NCBI GenBank assembly: GCA_011375275.1
Contig: DRLW01000415.1
Span: 1 to 8,759 of the forward strand
Length of the DNA: 8,759 nucleotides
Direction of reading: 5' to 3'
From: Bacteroidota bacterium
GTDB taxonomy: Bacteria > Zhuqueibacterota > Zhuqueibacteria > Zhuqueibacterales > Geothermadaptataceae
Position numbers and translations under genes: made by a program. This document shows, piece by piece, positions 6,328-8,759 of this stretch (its first letter is position 1; each line of letters starts with the position of its first letter). The notes beneath the pieces were generated by a model. It was not told the origin of the DNA. It was given only the letters and a program-made list of their open reading frames with translations, and did no database searches.

Positions 6328-6450
6328 GTACACCCTGGGTGCTCCCCGCTTGCCCATTCTGAAAATCAACCCACACGGTTTAAGGAAGAGCCCATTTTTT
6401 TATTCCTTTCGCGCCTCATGCGTCGCGAGGGTTGAGCACAAGTTTATCAG

Positions 6451-6509
6451 AAAAAACGACGTTCCCGGGGATACGAAGAAATTGCGCGCCTAACCAGAAA
6501 GCCCCCGGG
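6451..6509 (-). terminator. Tentative terminator of the polysaccharide deacetylase gene
   Basis: Beyond the deacetylase stop, reading the minus strand, CCCGGGG (6503-6509) can pair with CCCCGGG (6464-6470) and a run of six T follows at 6456-6451. The 32-base loop and the seven bases between stem and T-run make it a poor intrinsic terminator. A smaller stem, AGCC/GGCT around CGGG, overlaps the first arm as an alternative. Confidence 0.3.
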
Positions 6510-6519
6510 CTGATGCGGT

Positions 6520-7689
6520 TTATTTTTTGGCTACAGTCAGCTTTTCGGCGTTTTGCGCCAGGTCCTGCAACAGGACAAAACGGAAACCACGCTGCTTCAG
6601 TTTGGGCAGGACGGTTTGTAAAACATCCAGCGTTTTCCTGCGCGGATGCGCTATGCCGATAGCCAGCCCACGGCGTTCGGAGATCACAGCAAGCCGTTCC
6701 AGCTTTTTGGTAATCTCCTCTTCATCGTCGATCGCATCGATAAAAAGATCATTGCGGAAACAGGGGACGCCGAGTTTTCTGGCCAGCGCGTATCCGACCG
6801 ATGCAGGCGAGGTACGGCTGTCGAGATAAAACAGACCGGCCTCTCTGACCGCCCGCAGGGCAGCAGCCATCAACGCGGAATCCGCCGTGGCTTTCGAGCC
6901 CATGTGGTTATTGAGACCGCGTGCCGGGGGCAAGGCTGCAATGCTTTTGCGAACCCGGCCGGCAATTTCATCGCTGTCAAGCCCGGTCAGCAGCGTGAAG
7001 CCATCCTTTTCCACCCTGCCCTTTTCCGGCTCCATCGGCATGTGGATCATAACCGCTCTGCCTTTTTGTGCCAACTCTTCGGCAATGCGGCTGCTCAGGG
7101 GCAACCCGGGAATGACAGCATAGCTCAACGGGATATCCGATTCGAGCAGGGCCTGTACAACAGCGTTGCGATTATAGCCAAAGTCATCGATGACGATGGC
7201 GATATCGCCGCGAGTTTTTACCGGTGCGCTGTCGTGCAGCAGCCGGAGCGTCACGCTGCTGCCGTCATCTTCAAAGCCCAGCACATAATCACCCGTGCTC
7301 ACCTCTTCCCGTCCGACACGGATGACGCCCTCGTTGTTGCGGATGATCTGCGATAAACGCTGATAGACGATCAGCGGGTGAACGCTGTCCGGCACACGCA
7401 CCAGAAGTTGAGAATCCCTCTCCTGCAGCTTTTCCGGCGCGATACCAAAGGCACGCAACGAGGCCCGGATTTTCCTTTGCAGTTCCGTAGCTGACAGTGG
7501 CTCTCGACCGACATCGTGCTGCTGAAACCATCCGGAAACATTCTGATAATTATTAATGAAGACAAAAATCGTGAGACTGGAGAGGATGATAATCAGGAGC
7601 AGTAAAATTCGCGACTGTGCCGCTTTTTTTCTGGCCATAAAGCGTCGTTTCGCTTGTAATTCAACATCATGCAACTTTTTTGTCTGCAC
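6520..7689 (-). CDS. Membrane-anchored divergent polysaccharide deacetylase
   Basis: A 389-residue protein. A basic N-terminus (12-27) precedes one membrane helix (about 28-46), so the body should face the periplasm. A region of about 66-150 without a family I can name leads to the deacetylase domain (about 160-380): IVIDDFGY (165-172), AVIPGLP (191-197), IHMPMEP (215-221), GLNNHMGSKAT (258-268), FYLDSRTS (287-294), FRNDLFID (311-318) and GIAHPR (345-350). These are signatures of the divergent polysaccharide deacetylase family (YibQ-like), a relative of NodB enzymes; the paired aspartates and the histidine sites suit metal binding. The natural substrate of the family is unsettled, so cell-wall or envelope glycan deacetylation is inference. 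The start is uncertain: GTG 7689 has GGGAG only two bases away; ATG 7638 would give 372 residues and keep the helix. It lies 113 bases after the small lipoprotein gene. Confidence 0.9.
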   Translation of the reverse strand: MQTKKLHDVELQAKRRFMARKKAAQSRILLLLIIILSSLTIFVFINNYQNVSGWFQQHDVGREPLSATELQRKIRASLRAFGIAPEKLQERDSQLLVRVPDSVHPLIVYQRLSQIIRNNEGVIRVGREEVSTGDYVLGFEDDGSSVTLRLLHDSAPVKTRGDIAIVIDDFGYNRNAVVQALLESDIPLSYAVIPGLPLSSRIAEELAQKGRAVMIHMPMEPEKGRVEKDGFTLLTGLDSDEIAGRVRKSIAALPPARGLNNHMGSKATADSALMAAALRAVREAGLFYLDSRTSPASVGYALARKLGVPCFRNDLFIDAIDDEEEITKKLERLAVISERRGLAIGIAHPRRKTLDVLQTVLPKLKQRGFRFVLLQDLAQNAEKLTVAKK

Positions 7690-7762
7690 AACTCCCGTTT
7701 TACCAGCCGGGGAAGCTCACATCGGAAAAAGTCATTCAGCATTCCCGCCTCGAAGCGGTTGG

Positions 7763-7788
7763 GTGTCCCCGGTTCCGGGCCCGGACAC
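7763..7788. repeat. GC-rich hairpin between the lipoprotein and deacetylase genes
   Basis: GTGTCC (7763-7768) pairs with GGACAC (7783-7788), and the loop contains CCGG and CCGG/CCCGG segments that could extend or rearrange the stem. On the minus strand T-bases precede rather than follow it, so it is not a standard terminator for the lipoprotein gene. It could slow transcription or mark an RNA processing site. The rest of the 113-base gap shows only a short CCGC/GCGG stem near 7747-7760. Confidence 0.45.
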
Positions 7789-7802
7789 GAAAAACAGCTA
7801 CA

Positions 7803-8402
7803 TCATTTGCCATAAACTTCTTTGAGGACGCTCCACGGCGGTGCAGAGCCCAGAGAGCGATCTTCCCAGCGATAGATCGACCACTCGCCCACTTCATCGA
7901 CTGTGAGCCAGAACCGTGCCTCGCCCTGAACCACAACCGGGATGTTCTGATCCTGCTGCGTGTGGTGGATTCGCAAGGTGTAATTTTCGACAAAAAATGC
8001 AGAGTCGGCAAAAAAGCTGGACTGGATCTGCTGCAGGCTGAGAAGGCGCAGAGAATCATCCGGGGTCAGGGCGCGCAGCAGGCTGAAATAGCTTCGCTCA
8101 TGTGCCCGAGACCAGACGGCAAACAGGCCCGGATTTTCTGCCACCACTGAGGGGTCTGCGATGAAACGGAATTCGCGTCCCGTGCGCTCGGGATCGCTCA
8201 GCGTGCGCATGTAATTTTCAACATTGAGATCAAAAATCGCGTTGCGCAGGTTCTCCAGCACGATCTCCGGAGAGCCGGGCTGCACCCAGGCCTGTTGCCC
8301 CGTATCCGGCTCGGCAGGGTCACGCGTCTTGAATGGATTGGTGCACGTCATCATACTCGCCATGAGCATGATGACAGATAGTGTACGTACTACGCGCTCC
8401 AC
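7803..8402 (-). CDS. Small lipoprotein of a conserved FCB-type family, likely NTF2-like
   Basis: A 199-residue protein when started at GTG 8402. The start is favoured because AGAGGA stands five bases upstream and it yields a compact lipoprotein signal: basic start, hydrophobic 8-18, then MMTC with C20 as the lipidated cysteine. An ATG at 8495 would lie in the predicted promoter. After C20 comes NPFKTRDP (22-29), a proline-rich linker, SPEIVLENLRNAI (44-56) and NVENYMRTLSD (60-70), then a mixed alpha/beta region ending GEWSIYRWEDRS (172-183) and PWSVLKEVYG (189-198). From memory this layout recurs in hypothetical lipoproteins of Ignavibacteria/KSB1-like genomes, and the W-x-I-x-x-W ending suits an NTF2-like (SnoaL/calcium-calmodulin kinase association type) fold; I cannot verify either here. 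No enzymatic role is evident. It would sit in the envelope, like the product of the next gene. Confidence 0.8.
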   Translation of the reverse strand: MERVVRTLSVIMLMASMMTCTNPFKTRDPAEPDTGQQAWVQPGSPEIVLENLRNAIFDLNVENYMRTLSDPERTGREFRFIADPSVVAENPGLFAVWSRAHERSYFSLLRALTPDDSLRLLSLQQIQSSFFADSAFFVENYTLRIHHTQQDQNIPVVVQGEARFWLTVDEVGEWSIYRWEDRSLGSAPPWSVLKEVYGK

Positions 8403-8413
8403 TCTTGTCCTCT
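8403..8413 (-). promoter_or_regulatory. Ribosome binding site selecting the GTG 8402 start
   Basis: The minus strand reads AGAGGA then CAAGA then GTG. AGAGGA (8408-8413) is a strong Shine-Dalgarno match with a five-base spacer, better than anything before the in-frame ATG codons at 8447 and 8495. Confidence 0.7.
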
Positions 8414-8466
8414 CAGCAGGGCTTACGGTCTTGCTCCCTGTCCTCATTGTGCGAAATTTTCGCTGC

Positions 8467-8495
8467 AATATATAGGTGGGGCTGTTCTTTAGCAA
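8467..8495 (-). promoter_or_regulatory. Sigma70-like promoter of the small lipoprotein gene
   Basis: On the minus strand TTGCTA (8490-8495) and TATATT (8467-8472) are separated by exactly 17 bases, matching the consensus at four of six and five of six positions. T- and A-rich DNA just upstream of the -35 (about 8496-8512) could act as an UP element. Transcription would start near 8460, leaving a leader of about 58 bases before GTG 8402. Confidence 0.6.
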
Positions 8496-8538
8496 GAAAA
8501 AAACTCTTTTTCATCTGCTTTCATCATGGAATCACTCC

Positions 8539-8555
8539 GGGCCGGAGACCGGCCC
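8539..8555. repeat. Strong GC hairpin upstream of the lipoprotein promoter
   Basis: GGGCCGG (8539-8545) and CCGGCCC (8549-8555) pair perfectly around the three-base loop AGA. No T-run follows on either strand. It lies between two divergent candidate promoters, so it may serve as a barrier or a protein site. Confidence 0.5.
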
Positions 8556-8592
8556 CGGCGACGAGCCACCGGCGACAGGTTTGGCAGCACAG

Positions 8593-8739
8593 TTGCCGCC
8601 TCAGATTTTTTTCATTTAAATACGTTGCCGCCGGGAATCCTGCGCTGCTTTGCTGTCAATAGTTCGGAACAGCAGGACGCTGTTGTACACTTCTATTCAA
8701 CCCAGAACGCGTCGTTCTCCCTCGGGCGACGCGTTTTTT
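8593..8739 (+). ncRNA. Possible small plus-strand RNA with its own promoter and terminator
   Basis: TTGCCG (8593-8598) and TTAAAT (8616-8621), 17 bases apart, form a weak sigma70-like promoter. A start near 8628 would give an RNA of about 110 bases with a perfect AACAGC/GCTGTT hairpin (8668-8673 with 8679-8684, five-base loop) and then the strong terminator at 8706-8739. No open frame with a ribosome site fits inside. I do not recognise a known RNA family. The alternative is that the terminator serves a transcript I cannot identify. Confidence 0.3.
8706..8739 (+). terminator. Intrinsic terminator, plus strand
   Basis: AACGCGTCG (8706-8714) pairs perfectly with CGACGCGTT (8727-8735) around a 12-base loop, and the T-run extends to 8739 (six T at 8734-8739). 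This is the clearest intrinsic terminator in the window. On the minus strand no T-run follows the stem, so it acts mainly on + strand transcription, although no + strand gene is recognised upstream. Confidence 0.75.
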
Positions 8740-8759
8740 ATGGCTCCGCCGCAGCCCGC

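Larger units (their letters stand above)
6171..6392. mobile_element. MITE-like element with 26-base terminal inverted repeats
   Basis: The left end (6171-6196) begins GGCTCTTC and ends TGTGGGTTG; the right end (6367-6392) is its inverted counterpart, beginning CAACCCACA and ending GAAGAGCC. They match at 21 of 26 positions, all five differences being transitions. Each arm runs inward to an 18-base palindrome (6242-6259 and 6310-6327), separated by 50 bases. The element is 222 bases long with no open frame that resembles a gene, so if mobile it depends on an enzyme encoded elsewhere. ATTTTTT occurs on both outer sides (6164-6170 and 6394-6400) and could be a seven-base target duplication, but a T-tract is weak evidence. 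A single related half-unit lies at 22-105. It could equally be a structured intergenic repeat of the REP/BIME kind. Confidence 0.65.

Noticed and set aside
6019..6435. Several 60-90 codon frames on both strands containing RDMNVA or SRGT-like strings
   Set aside because: These strings are translations of the palindromic repeat, which is open in several frames. They are artefacts of the repeat, not genes.
8592..8632. Nine-base direct repeat GTTGCCGCC at 8592-8600 and 8624-8632
   Set aside because: Two short GC-rich copies 32 bases apart are within chance and show no third copy or dyad symmetry.
8635..8660. Perfect TTGACA on the minus strand (8651-8656) as a -35 box
   Set aside because: No acceptable -10 sequence lies 15-19 bases downstream; that stretch is GC-rich.
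1..8759. tRNA, rRNA or riboswitch genes
   Set aside because: I looked for tRNA-like arm patterns, rRNA signature stretches and known riboswitch cores, including upstream of pdxJ, and saw none that I could support.

Overview
The window reads as a piece of a chromosome from a Gram-negative bacterium of the FCB type (Bacteroidota/Ignavibacteriota/Calditrichota/KSB1-like). The basis is a PorV/PorQ-family outer-membrane protein, an Asp-box protein ending in a FlgD-like C-terminal domain of the kind seen on type IX secretion cargo, and several lipoprotein signal peptides. The phylum is an inference; no rRNA, tRNA or other marker in the window fixes it. All seven genes I accept lie on the minus strand, and five of the seven appear to start with GTG.

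Layout in transcription order, right to left. 8403-8759: an upstream region with a good sigma70-like promoter for the first gene, a strong hairpin, and a possible small + strand RNA ending in a clear intrinsic terminator. 7803-8402: a small lipoprotein with a likely NTF2-like C-terminal region. 6520-7689: a membrane-anchored divergent polysaccharide deacetylase. 5853-6519: a 667-base gene-free stretch packed with inverted repeats, including a roughly 222-base MITE-like element with 26-base terminal inverted repeats. 5133-5852: pdxJ (vitamin B6 synthesis), overlapped by a HAD phosphatase at 4448-5140. 3972-4447: 476 bases without a convincing gene. 217-3971: a three-gene envelope/secretion cluster of a three-repeat Ig-like lipoprotein, an exported seven-Asp-box beta-propeller with a type IX-style C-terminus, and a PorV/PorQ-like barrel. 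1-216: a further copy of the repeat half-unit.

The lipoprotein stop and propeller start overlap by four bases, so those two are almost certainly translated together. The barrel follows 132 bases later. PorV is known in Bacteroidota as the shuttle that carries type IX cargo, so the cluster can be read as a cargo, a shuttle-like barrel and an anchored partner. That reading is inference.

The most unusual non-coding signal is the repeat family. Its half-unit has an 18-base palindrome (CGCGACATNNATGTCGCG) at one end and a conserved block ending GAAGAGCC at the other. It occurs three times: alone near the left edge, and as two head-to-head halves between pdxJ and the deacetylase gene.
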